A stretch of 11,538 nt of DNA. It comes from CADEEN01 sp963740395 (GTDB taxonomy: Bacteria; Pseudomonadota; Gammaproteobacteria; Burkholderiales; Burkholderiaceae_C). Positions 6,277-11,538 of the stretch are shown here, in pieces (position 1 is the first letter of the stretch; each line of letters starts with the position of its first letter). Position numbers and translations under genes: made by a program. Location: NCBI GenBank assembly GCA_963740395.1, contig CAVUEP010000064.1:1-11538 (forward strand), written 5' to 3'. The notes beneath the pieces were generated by a model. The model worked only from the letters and a program-made list of their open reading frames with translations, searched no databases and was not told the DNA's origin.

Positions 6277-6927
6277 TCAGGACGCCGGCGCGCCGATCCG
6301 GGCGTCGAGTTCCTTGACCTTGCTCGGTGCCGCGTCGTCGCCATTGCGCGCGGCCACGCTGTACCAGTAGCGCGCTTCCTTCAGGTCGCGCTCGACGCCG
6401 TCACCGGCTTCGTACATCGAGGCGATCAGGTACTGCGCGCCCACGTCACCGCCTTGTGCAGCGATACGGAACCAGCGTGCAGCCTGAGCGGGGTCCTTGG
6501 TTGCGCCACGGCCGAGGTAATGGGCGGTGCCGATGGCCACTTGACCGTCGACACTGCCTGCCTCGGCGGCGCGACGATACCAGTGGTTGGCCTGCACCAG
6601 GTTGATCGCCGCACCGGCTCGACCCTGTTCGTGGAGTTGCGCCAGACCATACATGGCGGTCACGAAGCCCGCCTCGGCGGCGCGCGACATCAGTTTCAGC
6701 GCCTGAGCCGGGCTCGCGCCCGGCACCTCCCCGCGCAAATGCATCACGGCCAGGTTGTAGTCGGCTGCAGCGACGCCCGCGCGCGACAGTCGCGTGAACG
6801 CACTGCGCGCAGCCGTCAGCTCACCGCGCTCGTAGGCCGCGACGGCGGCGTCGAGGCCGCCCGCCGGCGGCGCGGCTTGCGTCAACGTGGCTGCGGTCAA
6901 GAAGGCAACGAGCAAGGGGGCGCGCAT
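6277..6927 (-). CDS. Exported Sel1-repeat (TPR-like) protein
   Basis: The 216-residue product has a signal peptide (MRAPLLVAFLTAATLTQA, then APP) and about four Sel1-like repeats at roughly 51-88, 89-125, 126-161 and 162-197. The repeats show the A-x3-L-x3-Y/H-x2-G pattern and Y/W-Y/F-x3-A-A-x2-G helices, for example HWYRRAAEAG and RWFRIAAQGGD. Such proteins act as periplasmic or secreted protein-binding scaffolds; the partner is unknown. The frame is open up to an ATG at 7017, but that would bury the signal peptide behind 30 residues, so I use the internal ATG. It runs opposite to its neighbours, converging on ybeD and diverging from lipB. It may be an insertion into the ancestral ybeD-lipB junction. 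Confidence 0.85.
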   Translation of the reverse strand: MRAPLLVAFLTAATLTQAAPPAGGLDAAVAAYERGELTAARSAFTRLSRAGVAAADYNLAVMHLRGEVPGASPAQALKLMSRAAEAGFVTAMYGLAQLHEQGRAGAAINLVQANHWYRRAAEAGSVDGQVAIGTAHYLGRGATKDPAQAARWFRIAAQGGDVGAQYLIASMYEAGDGVERDLKEARYWYSVAARNGDDAAPSKVKELDARIGAPAS

Positions 6928-7034
6928 GGCGGGTTCCGGGTCGACTTGCCGCGACGATACGCCGTGACGGTTCGTGGGTCGCGCGAGGGGCGAAAGACCT
7001 TTCAATGTGAGCGCCATGCGAGACTGAACGCCTC

Positions 7035-7703
7035 ATGCTGGTACGTCATCTTGGCCGCTGCGACTGGGCCACCACTGCCGACGCGATGCGCACGTTCACG
7101 CAAGCGCGCGACGAGTCCACCCCCGACGAGCTGTGGCTGGCCGAGCACGACCCGGTGTACACACAGGGCATCGCCGGCCGGTCCGAGCACGTGATCGACG
7201 CGGCCGGCATTCCCGTCTTGCGCAGCAACCGCGGCGGCCAGGTCACGTATCACGCGCCTGGCCAGGTCGTGGCCTATCCGTTGGTCGACCTGCAACGGCT
7301 CTCGATCTACGTCAAGGAGTATGTGTACCGAGTCGAGTCTGCCGTCCTCAAGGTCCTCGAAGGCTACGGCGTCACGGGTCACCGCGTCGCCGGCGCACCA
7401 GGCATCTATGTCCGCCTGGACGATCCGTCCGGGCATGCGGCGATCCACGGCCCTGCCGATCCGACTGACCCGTTTCGTGGTTTGGGCAAGATCGCCGCAC
7501 TGGGCATCAAGGTCAGCCGCCACCGGGCATACCACGGCGTGGCGTTGAACGTCGCCATGGACCTGGAGCCCTTTGAGCGCATCAACCCTTGCGGTTACGC
7601 CGGGCTGCAATCCGTCGATCTGGCTAGACTCGGCGTTACCACCACCTGGCGCGAGGCGGCCGACCGGCTCGCCGCGCGCCTTGCCAGCCAGCTCACGCCA
7701 TGA
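7035..7703 (+). CDS. lipB: Octanoyl-[acyl-carrier-protein]:protein N-octanoyltransferase
   Basis: LipB moves octanoate from acyl carrier protein to lipoyl domains of 2-oxoacid dehydrogenases and the glycine cleavage H protein (EC 2.3.1.181), the first step of lipoate synthesis. The 222-residue product shows the family signature RGGQVTYHAPGQ (66-77), Lys152 in GLGKIAALGIKV and the acyl-carrying Cys186 in INPCGYAGLQ. The Lys/Cys pair matches the catalytic dyad of known LipB enzymes. No strong Shine-Dalgarno sequence precedes the ATG. The stop overlaps the lipA start as ATGA, so the two are translated together. The 107-bp upstream gap to the divergent Sel1 gene should hold promoters for both directions. 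Confidence 0.97.
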   Translation: MLVRHLGRCDWATTADAMRTFTQARDESTPDELWLAEHDPVYTQGIAGRSEHVIDAAGIPVLRSNRGGQVTYHAPGQVVAYPLVDLQRLSIYVKEYVYRVESAVLKVLEGYGVTGHRVAGAPGIYVRLDDPSGHAAIHGPADPTDPFRGLGKIAALGIKVSRHRAYHGVALNVAMDLEPFERINPCGYAGLQSVDLARLGVTTTWREAADRLAARLASQLTP

Positions 7704-8680
7704 CCACCGACACCTCCACGCCCGCCTACGACCCCAGCGCCAAGCAAAAGGCGCAGGCCAAGACGGCGCGCATCCCGATCAAGGTCGTCCCCGCCGAGGT
7801 GCTGAAGAAGCCCGAGTGGATCCGTGTCAAGGCCGGCTCGCCGAGCACGCGCTTCTACGAGATCAAGCAGATCCTGCGCGAGAACAAGCTCAACACCGTG
7901 TGCGAGGAAGCCAGCTGCCCGAACATCGGCGAGTGCTTCGGCAAGGGCACCGCGACGTTCATGATCATGGGCGACAAGTGCACGCGGCGCTGCCCGTTCT
8001 GCGACGTCGGGCATGGTCGACCCGACCCGCTGGACGCCGACGAGCCGCTGAACCTGGCCCGAACCATCGCGGCGCTCAAGCTCAAGTACGTGGTGATCAC
8101 GAGCGTCGATCGTGATGACCTGCGCGACGGCGGTGCGGCGCACTTCGTCGACTGCATCCGCCAGACGCGCGCTCTCTCGCCGGCCACGCAGATCGAGGTG
8201 CTGGTACCCGACTTCCGTGGCCGCGACGACCGCGCGCTCGAGATCCTCAAGGCCGCGCCGCCCGACGTGATGAACCACAACCTCGAAACGATCCCGCGCC
8301 TGTACAAGGAAGCGCGGCCGGGTTCGGATTACGCCTTCAGCCTGAATCTGCTGAAGAAGTTCAAGGCCCTGCACCCGAGCGTACCGACCAAGAGCGGCCT
8401 GATGGTCGGCCTGGGCGAGACCGATGAGGAAATCCTGGCCGTGATGCGTGACATGCGTGCGCACCGGATCGAGATGCTGACCATCGGTCAGTACCTCGCG
8501 CCCAGCGGCCACCACCTGCCGGTGCGCCGCTATGTCCACCCGGACACGTTCAAGATGTTCGAGCGCGAGGCCGCGGCACTGGGCTTCTCGCATGCCGCCG
8601 TCGGCCCGATGGTGCGATCGAGCTACCACGCCGACGCGCAGGCGCATGCGGCCGGACTTGCTGCCATGCCTGCCGCTTGA
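7700..8680 (+). CDS. lipA: Lipoyl synthase (radical SAM)
   Basis: LipA inserts two sulfur atoms into protein-bound octanoyl groups to form the lipoyl cofactor (EC 2.8.1.8). The 326-residue product has both iron-sulfur cluster motifs: the auxiliary cluster C68-x4-C73-x5-C79 (CEEASCPNIGEC) and the radical SAM C94-x3-C98-x2-C101 (CTRRCPFC). The C-terminal R306-S-S-Y motif is also present; its serine is known to bind the auxiliary cluster. The start overlaps the lipB stop by 4 nt, which fixes it. A perfect hairpin follows 10 nt after the stop. Confidence 0.98.
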   Translation: MTTDTSTPAYDPSAKQKAQAKTARIPIKVVPAEVLKKPEWIRVKAGSPSTRFYEIKQILRENKLNTVCEEASCPNIGECFGKGTATFMIMGDKCTRRCPFCDVGHGRPDPLDADEPLNLARTIAALKLKYVVITSVDRDDLRDGGAAHFVDCIRQTRALSPATQIEVLVPDFRGRDDRALEILKAAPPDVMNHNLETIPRLYKEARPGSDYAFSLNLLKKFKALHPSVPTKSGLMVGLGETDEEILAVMRDMRAHRIEMLTIGQYLAPSGHHLPVRRYVHPDTFKMFEREAAALGFSHAAVGPMVRSSYHADAQAHAAGLAAMPAA

Positions 8681-8690
8681 CGCCGCACGC

Positions 8691-8712
8691 GGGCGCGAGC
8701 ACACTCGCGCCC
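8691..8712 (+). terminator. Perfect 9-bp hairpin after lipA
   Basis: GGGCGCGAG (8691-8699) pairs perfectly with CTCGCGCCC (8704-8712) around a CACA loop, 10 nt past the lipA stop. No T-tract follows (TCCCACCAACC), so it is not a classical intrinsic terminator. It may stabilise the lipBA mRNA 3' end or act with Rho. Confidence 0.4.
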
Positions 8713-8744
8713 TCCCACCAACCGACACCCGAAAGGAGACGCAC

Positions 8745-8813
8745 ATGGCACGCCACATGACTGACCTTGTCGTGACCCTCGGGATCGCTTCGGTCCGCTT
8801 GCACGCTCGCTGA
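8745..8813 (+). CDS. Possible 22-residue small ORF or leader peptide
   Basis: A short frame starts MARHMTDLVV and ends RLHAR before TGA. It is preceded by AAAGGAG (8732-8738), the strongest ribosome binding site I see in the window, 6 nt from the ATG. The product has a small hydrophobic centre and basic ends, and I recognise no family. It lies between the hairpin after lipA and the self-complementary segment before the GTPase gene, so it could be a leader peptide for the latter. No run of one regulatory codon is present. Codon choice (GCA, CTT, TTG, GCT) is less GC-biased than in the neighbouring genes, which weakens the case for a long-conserved protein. Confidence 0.4.
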   Translation: MARHMTDLVVTLGIASVRLHAR

Positions 8814-8815
8814 GC

Positions 8816-8931
8816 CAGGCCCTGCGGCCTGCATCGGTGGCCTGCCGGCCGCCGAACTGATTCCTCCCTCGACCTCATTGCTTCGCTGATGCGAAGCCCG
8901 TTGCCGATCGCGCCCCTGCGGGCCGGCAGGC
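8816..8931 (+). repeat. Nested inverted repeats between the small ORF and the RsgA-like gene
   Basis: Three perfect pairings fit one fold. CAGGCC (8816-8821) pairs with GGCCTG (8826-8831). GCCTGCCGGCC (8840-8850) pairs over 11 bp with GGCCGGCAGGC (8921-8931). Inside that long stem lies CTTCGC-TGAT-GCGAAG (8881-8896). The enclosed segment also holds CCTCC at 8863-8867. In GC-rich DNA short stems arise easily, but an 11-bp perfect pair closing 12 nt before a Shine-Dalgarno sequence is notable. It could be an RNA leader that controls the downstream gene. I do not recognise a riboswitch class. Confidence 0.45.
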
Positions 8932-8942
8932 ACTCGTTGGAT

Positions 8943-8946
8943 GGAG
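8943..8946 (+). promoter_or_regulatory. Ribosome binding site deciding the RsgA-like start
   Basis: GGAG ends 6 nt before the ATG at 8953, and it overlaps the alternative in-frame ATG at 8941. This favours the downstream ATG as the start, shortening the protein by four residues. Confidence 0.65.
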
Positions 8947-8952
8947 ATCAAG

Positions 8953-10017
8953 ATGCAGGAACTGGACTTCGATCGGCTGCGGCCGATCGGGCTGTCGATC
9001 GCGATGGCCCGTGTGATCACGCTGGCGCGTGAGGAATTGGCCGGCGCGCCGCTGCGCGTCACCGAGGTGCACCGCGAAACCATCGCTGTGCATGACGGTG
9101 TGGCCTCATTTACCACACGCGTGCTACCGCGCCTGTCGCGCAGCTTGGCTGAGGACAGCGCCAGCCTCGCGGTTGGCGACTGGGTACTGGGCGAACCCGA
9201 CCGCCATGGCGATTGGTGGATTCACGCGTGCATTGCGCCGCAGTCGCAGCTTGCGCGGCGCGACATGCATGGCCTGCCCCAGGTGTTTGCCAGCAACGTC
9301 GACACCGCGTTGCTGGTGATGGGGCTGGACGCCGACTTCAGCCCGCGCCGGCTGGAGCGCTATCTGGCATTGGTACAGGGCAGTGGCGTCGAGCCTGTCG
9401 TCGTGCTGACCAAGGCCGACCTGTGCCTGGACGACGTGCCGCAGCGCATCGAGACGTTGCTCACGCGGTTGCCGGCTGGATTGAACATCGTCGCCGTCAA
9501 CGCACTCGAGGCGACAGCGGCAAGCGACTTGGCGCCGTGGCTTGCCGCGGGCCAGACGTTGGTCATGCTGGGTTCGAGCGGCGCGGGCAAGTCGACCTTG
9601 ACCAACACCCTGCTCGGCGCAGCGGTCCAGGACACGGGAGGCGTGCGCCAGGGTGACGGGCGAGGGCGGCATACGACGACGGTGCGCTCGCTGCACCTGC
9701 TGCCATCGGGCGCCTGCGTGATCGACACGCCAGGGGTGCGCACCTTGCGCCCCGCCACCGACATCGCCGGCGCCGGTTTCGATGATGTCAGGGAGCTGGC
9801 GCAACAGTGCCGCTTTCGCGATTGCCGCCATCAGGGCGAGCCGGGCTGCGCGGTGCGTGAGGGCGTCCAGGCCGATCGCCTGGCCAACTTCCACAAGCTC
9901 GAGCGTGAACACCGGCGCGACACGCTGACCGCGCTCGAGCGACGCGAACAGCTCAACCTGTGGAAGGTCAGAGGCCGTGCCTCACGGGCCCGGATTCGAG
10001 AGAAGCAGGGCCGCTGA
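8953..10017 (+). CDS. RsgA-like circularly permuted ribosome-associated GTPase
   Basis: The 354-residue product belongs to the RsgA (YjeQ/EngC) family, GTPases that help mature the 30S ribosomal subunit. Motifs appear in the permuted order G4-G5-G1-G2-G3: TKAD (153-156), VNALE as the G5 region (182-186), the P loop GSSGAGKST (207-215), the switch GRGRHTTT (236-243) and DTPG (258-261). The zinc site is C286-x4-C291-x-H293-x5-C299. An OB-fold-like N terminus (about 35-105) precedes them. The long N terminus starting LDFDRLRPIGL, and the wording RGRHTTT and CRFRDCRHQGEPGCAV, fit the RsgA-like subgroup often found as a second copy, so I leave the symbol blank. A 6-bp perfect stem GGCCGC/GCGGCC (10009-10024) spans the stop codon. 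Confidence 0.9.
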   Translation: MQELDFDRLRPIGLSIAMARVITLAREELAGAPLRVTEVHRETIAVHDGVASFTTRVLPRLSRSLAEDSASLAVGDWVLGEPDRHGDWWIHACIAPQSQLARRDMHGLPQVFASNVDTALLVMGLDADFSPRRLERYLALVQGSGVEPVVVLTKADLCLDDVPQRIETLLTRLPAGLNIVAVNALEATAASDLAPWLAAGQTLVMLGSSGAGKSTLTNTLLGAAVQDTGGVRQGDGRGRHTTTVRSLHLLPSGACVIDTPGVRTLRPATDIAGAGFDDVRELAQQCRFRDCRHQGEPGCAVREGVQADRLANFHKLEREHRRDTLTALERREQLNLWKVRGRASRARIREKQGR

Positions 10018-10034
10018 GGCGGCCTCGGCTTGCG

Positions 10035-10544
10035 TCAGGTCTGCGCCAGCAGTTCCTCGATCAGTCCATCCAGCGCGGCAAAGTCAGGCGCCCCGACGTA
10101 GCGCTTGACGATGCGGCCACGCTTGTCGATCAGGAACGTTGTCGGCGTGAGCGCGACGTCGCCGAAGCGCTGGGCGATCTCGCCGGTGTTGTCGATGGCC
10201 ACGCCAAAGGGCAGTTGCCTCGACTGCGCGAAGTGGGCCACCCGGGCCGGCGCGTCATAACGCATCGCCACGGCCAGGGTTTCGTAGTCGCGGCCGTTGA
10301 ACTTGTTGTGCGTGGCTGCGAATCCAGGCATCTCGGCCACGCAGGTGACGCAACTCGTGGCCCAGAAATTGACCAGGATCACCTTGCCGCGCAATGACGA
10401 GGTGTTTCCCTTGTGCCCGTCGAGCAGCGTGTACGACACTGCAGGCGCGACCTCGGCGGTCATACCTGTGCGCCAGACCAGCGCACCTGCGGCCAGCACG
10501 ACAGCTGCAACCGCGGCGATGACCACGGGGCGCGAGAACTTCAT
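10035..10544 (-). CDS. Membrane-anchored TlpA-like thiol-disulfide oxidoreductase
   Basis: The 169-residue product has an N-terminal membrane anchor (about residues 7-24) and a periplasmic thioredoxin-fold domain of the TlpA/ResA type. The active site is W61-ATS-C65-VT-C68, followed by the cis-proline motif TPTTF (133-137) and FLIDKRGRIVKRYVG. Such proteins reduce disulfides in periplasmic partners, often cytochrome c apoproteins or copper centres; the partner here is unknown. The ATG is preceded by GAGGGG on the minus strand, a fair ribosome binding site. The frame is open far upstream, but there it is antisense to the DUF4197 gene and is a shadow. It converges with the RsgA-like gene (17-nt gap) and diverges from the DUF4197 gene with 13 bp between starts. 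Confidence 0.9.
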   Translation of the reverse strand: MKFSRPVVIAAVAAVVLAAGALVWRTGMTAEVAPAVSYTLLDGHKGNTSSLRGKVILVNFWATSCVTCVAEMPGFAATHNKFNGRDYETLAVAMRYDAPARVAHFAQSRQLPFGVAIDNTGEIAQRFGDVALTPTTFLIDKRGRIVKRYVGAPDFAALDGLIEELLAQT

Positions 10545-10557
10545 GGAGACCCCTCGA
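10545..10557. promoter_or_regulatory. 13-bp divergent start-to-start spacer with back-to-back ribosome binding sites
   Basis: The only DNA between the two divergent start codons carries GGAG (10545-10548) for the plus-strand DUF4197 gene and, read on the minus strand, GAGGGG for the TlpA-like gene. No promoter can fit, so each promoter must lie inside the opposite coding sequence and the two mRNAs must overlap at their 5' ends. Confidence 0.6.
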
Positions 10558-11238
10558 ATGCGACGCAGACAGTTTACGACCACGATCTTCACGGTACCGG
10601 CGTTGGGCTTTGCCAGCTGGGCGTATGGCTTCTCACTCACCGAAGGCGATGCAGCCGGCGGTGTTCGCGCCGCGCTCTCGCGTGGCGCCAACAGCGCCGT
10701 GAGCTTGCTCGGGCGCAAAGACGGCTTTCTCGGCAACCCGAGCGTGCGCATCGAACTGCCGGGGTTCCTGAACGATGCCGCCAAGCTGCTGAAGTTCACC
10801 GGCCAGGGAAAGCGGGTCGACGACCTCGTGACCGCGATGAACCGCGCTGCCGAGGCCGCCATGCCAGAGGCCAAGGCCCTGTTGGTCAATGCGGTGAAGT
10901 CGATGTCGGTCGAAGACGCATTGCAGATCGTGCGCGGCGGGGAAACCTCCGTGACCCAATTCTTCAGCACCAAGACCCGCGAGCCGATCGGCCAGAAGTT
11001 CCTGCCGATCGTCAGCCGCGCGACCGAGAAGGTGGCCTTGGCCCAGAAATACGACGCCGTTGCCGGCAAGGCCGCCGGCATGGGCCTGTTGAACAAGGAC
11101 GAGGCTGACCTGAAGGGTTACGTGACCGGCAAGGCGCTCGACGGCCTGTACTTCATGATCGGTGAAGAGGAGAAGAAGATCCGCCGTGACCCGGTGGCCA
11201 CCGGCAGTGCAATCCTGAAGAAGGTATTCGGGGGCTGA
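10558..11238 (+). CDS. DUF4197 family exported protein
   Basis: The 226-residue product matches DUF4197, exported proteobacterial proteins of unknown function. Family features include the G-x3-AV-x2-LG-x2-DGFL-x-NP segment, IELPGFLNDAAKLL, MNRAAEAAMP, KSMSVEDALQIVRGGETSVTQFF, TKTREP, LKGYVTGKALDGLYFMIGEEEKKIR and a C-terminal LKKVFGG. The N terminus MRRRQFTTTIF followed by a hydrophobic stretch has RRxF, so export might use the Tat route, though the motif is not canonical. A GGAG sits 9 nt before the ATG. The stop codon is immediately followed by the stop of the convergent CoA-transferase gene. Confidence 0.88.
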   Translation: MRRRQFTTTIFTVPALGFASWAYGFSLTEGDAAGGVRAALSRGANSAVSLLGRKDGFLGNPSVRIELPGFLNDAAKLLKFTGQGKRVDDLVTAMNRAAEAAMPEAKALLVNAVKSMSVEDALQIVRGGETSVTQFFSTKTREPIGQKFLPIVSRATEKVALAQKYDAVAGKAAGMGLLNKDEADLKGYVTGKALDGLYFMIGEEEKKIRRDPVATGSAILKKVFGG

Positions 11239-11538
11239 TCAGACGGCACCAAGTTCGCGCAGGCGCGCGTACTCGGCGGCGCCAATGCCCAGTTCGGACA
11301 GCACCTCCTCGGTGTGCTGCCCGAGAAGTGGCGGCGCCCGCCGCACCTGGACCGGCGTGGCCGACAATTTCATCGGGCTCGCGACCAGCCGCAAGTCATT
11401 GGTCAACGGGTGCGGCACGGGCACTGCCATCTCGCGCGCCAGAACCTGCGGATCAGCGAACACCTCGGCCAGGTTGTTGATCGGGCCGCAGGGCACCTTG
11501 GCGCTTTCCAGCGCGCTGAGCCATTGCTGCTTGCTGCG
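11239..11538 (-). CDS. Family III (CaiB/BaiF) CoA-transferase, C-terminal part
   Basis: Only the last 99 residues are in the window; the frame runs off the right edge. The sequence W-L-x-A-L-E-x-A-K-VPCGPINNLAEVFADPQVLAREM is the typical C-terminal signature of formyl-CoA transferase / CaiB-type enzymes, which move CoA between carboxylic acids. VASPMKLSATPVQVRRAPPLLGQHTEEVL, close to the end, is also characteristic. Family members have about 400 residues, so roughly three quarters, including the catalytic Asp, lie outside the window. The substrate cannot be told. A GTG at 11496 is an internal valine codon rather than the start. Confidence 0.92.
   Translation of the reverse strand, partial: RSKQQWLSALESAKVPCGPINNLAEVFADPQVLAREMAVPVPHPLTNDLRLVASPMKLSATPVQVRRAPPLLGQHTEEVLSELGIGAAEYARLRELGAV

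Noticed and set aside
6928..7034. Promoters in the divergent Sel1/lipB spacer
   Set aside because: I looked for -35/-10 pairs on both strands and found none close enough to consensus to call, although promoters are expected here.
7595..8878. 427-codon minus-strand frame opposite lipA
   Set aside because: Antisense shadow of lipA, whose cluster motifs and start overlap with lipB are unambiguous.
10009..10024. Hairpin over the stop codon of the RsgA-like gene as a terminator
   Set aside because: The 6-bp stem is perfect but no T-tract follows on either strand, so I list it only within the gene entry.
10545..11096. Upstream extension of the TlpA-like protein to 353 residues
   Set aside because: The extra part is antisense to the DUF4197 gene; the anchor and ribosome binding site fit the ATG at 10544.

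Overview
The window looks like chromosomal housekeeping DNA from a high-GC betaproteobacterium, most likely order Burkholderiales. This rests on the GC-rich codon use with long antisense shadow frames, the gene order dacA-type carboxypeptidase / D-amino-acid aminotransferase / YbeD / LipB / LipA, the Asp-rich (Mg-type) HemB, and a small RNA next to hemB resembling the betaproteobacterial toxic sRNA (anti-hemB) family. I see no CRISPR array, tRNA, rRNA, insertion sequence or phage gene.

Left part (1-1308): hemB lies on the minus strand, with the first codons of a possible further minus-strand gene at the very left edge. Divergent from hemB, on the plus strand, is a promoter-like element and about 110 nt of intergenic RNA with three hairpins ahead of a strong intrinsic terminator. 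One hairpin loop shows the anti-Shine-Dalgarno sequence CCTCC. This is the most interesting object in the window. Just 38 nt after its terminator starts hemJ, so two haem-biosynthesis genes flank the sRNA.

Central plus-strand run (1308-6275): hemJ, a VanZ-family membrane protein, a thioredoxin-fold [2Fe-2S] ferredoxin, an alpha/beta hydrolase, a D-Ala-D-Ala carboxypeptidase, a D-amino-acid aminotransferase and ybeD are packed with gaps of 2 to about 30 nt and probably form one transcript. The carboxypeptidase releases D-alanine from peptidoglycan and the aminotransferase could turn it into D-glutamate. A minus-strand gene for an exported Sel1-repeat protein (6277-6927) then breaks the usual ybeD-lipB link.

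Lipoate part (7035-8680): lipB and lipA overlap by 4 nt (ATGA) and together make the lipoyl cofactor by octanoyl transfer followed by sulfur insertion.

Spacer 8681-8952 (272 nt): it holds a perfect 9-bp hairpin after lipA, a 22-codon ORF with a strong ribosome binding site, and a strongly self-complementary segment leading to an RsgA-like, circularly permuted GTPase.

Right part (10035-11538): a membrane-anchored TlpA-like thioredoxin (minus) and a DUF4197 exported protein (plus) diverge with only 13 bp between start codons. The window ends in the C-terminal third or quarter of a family III (CaiB/BaiF) CoA-transferase on the minus strand, whose stop codon directly abuts that of the DUF4197 gene.
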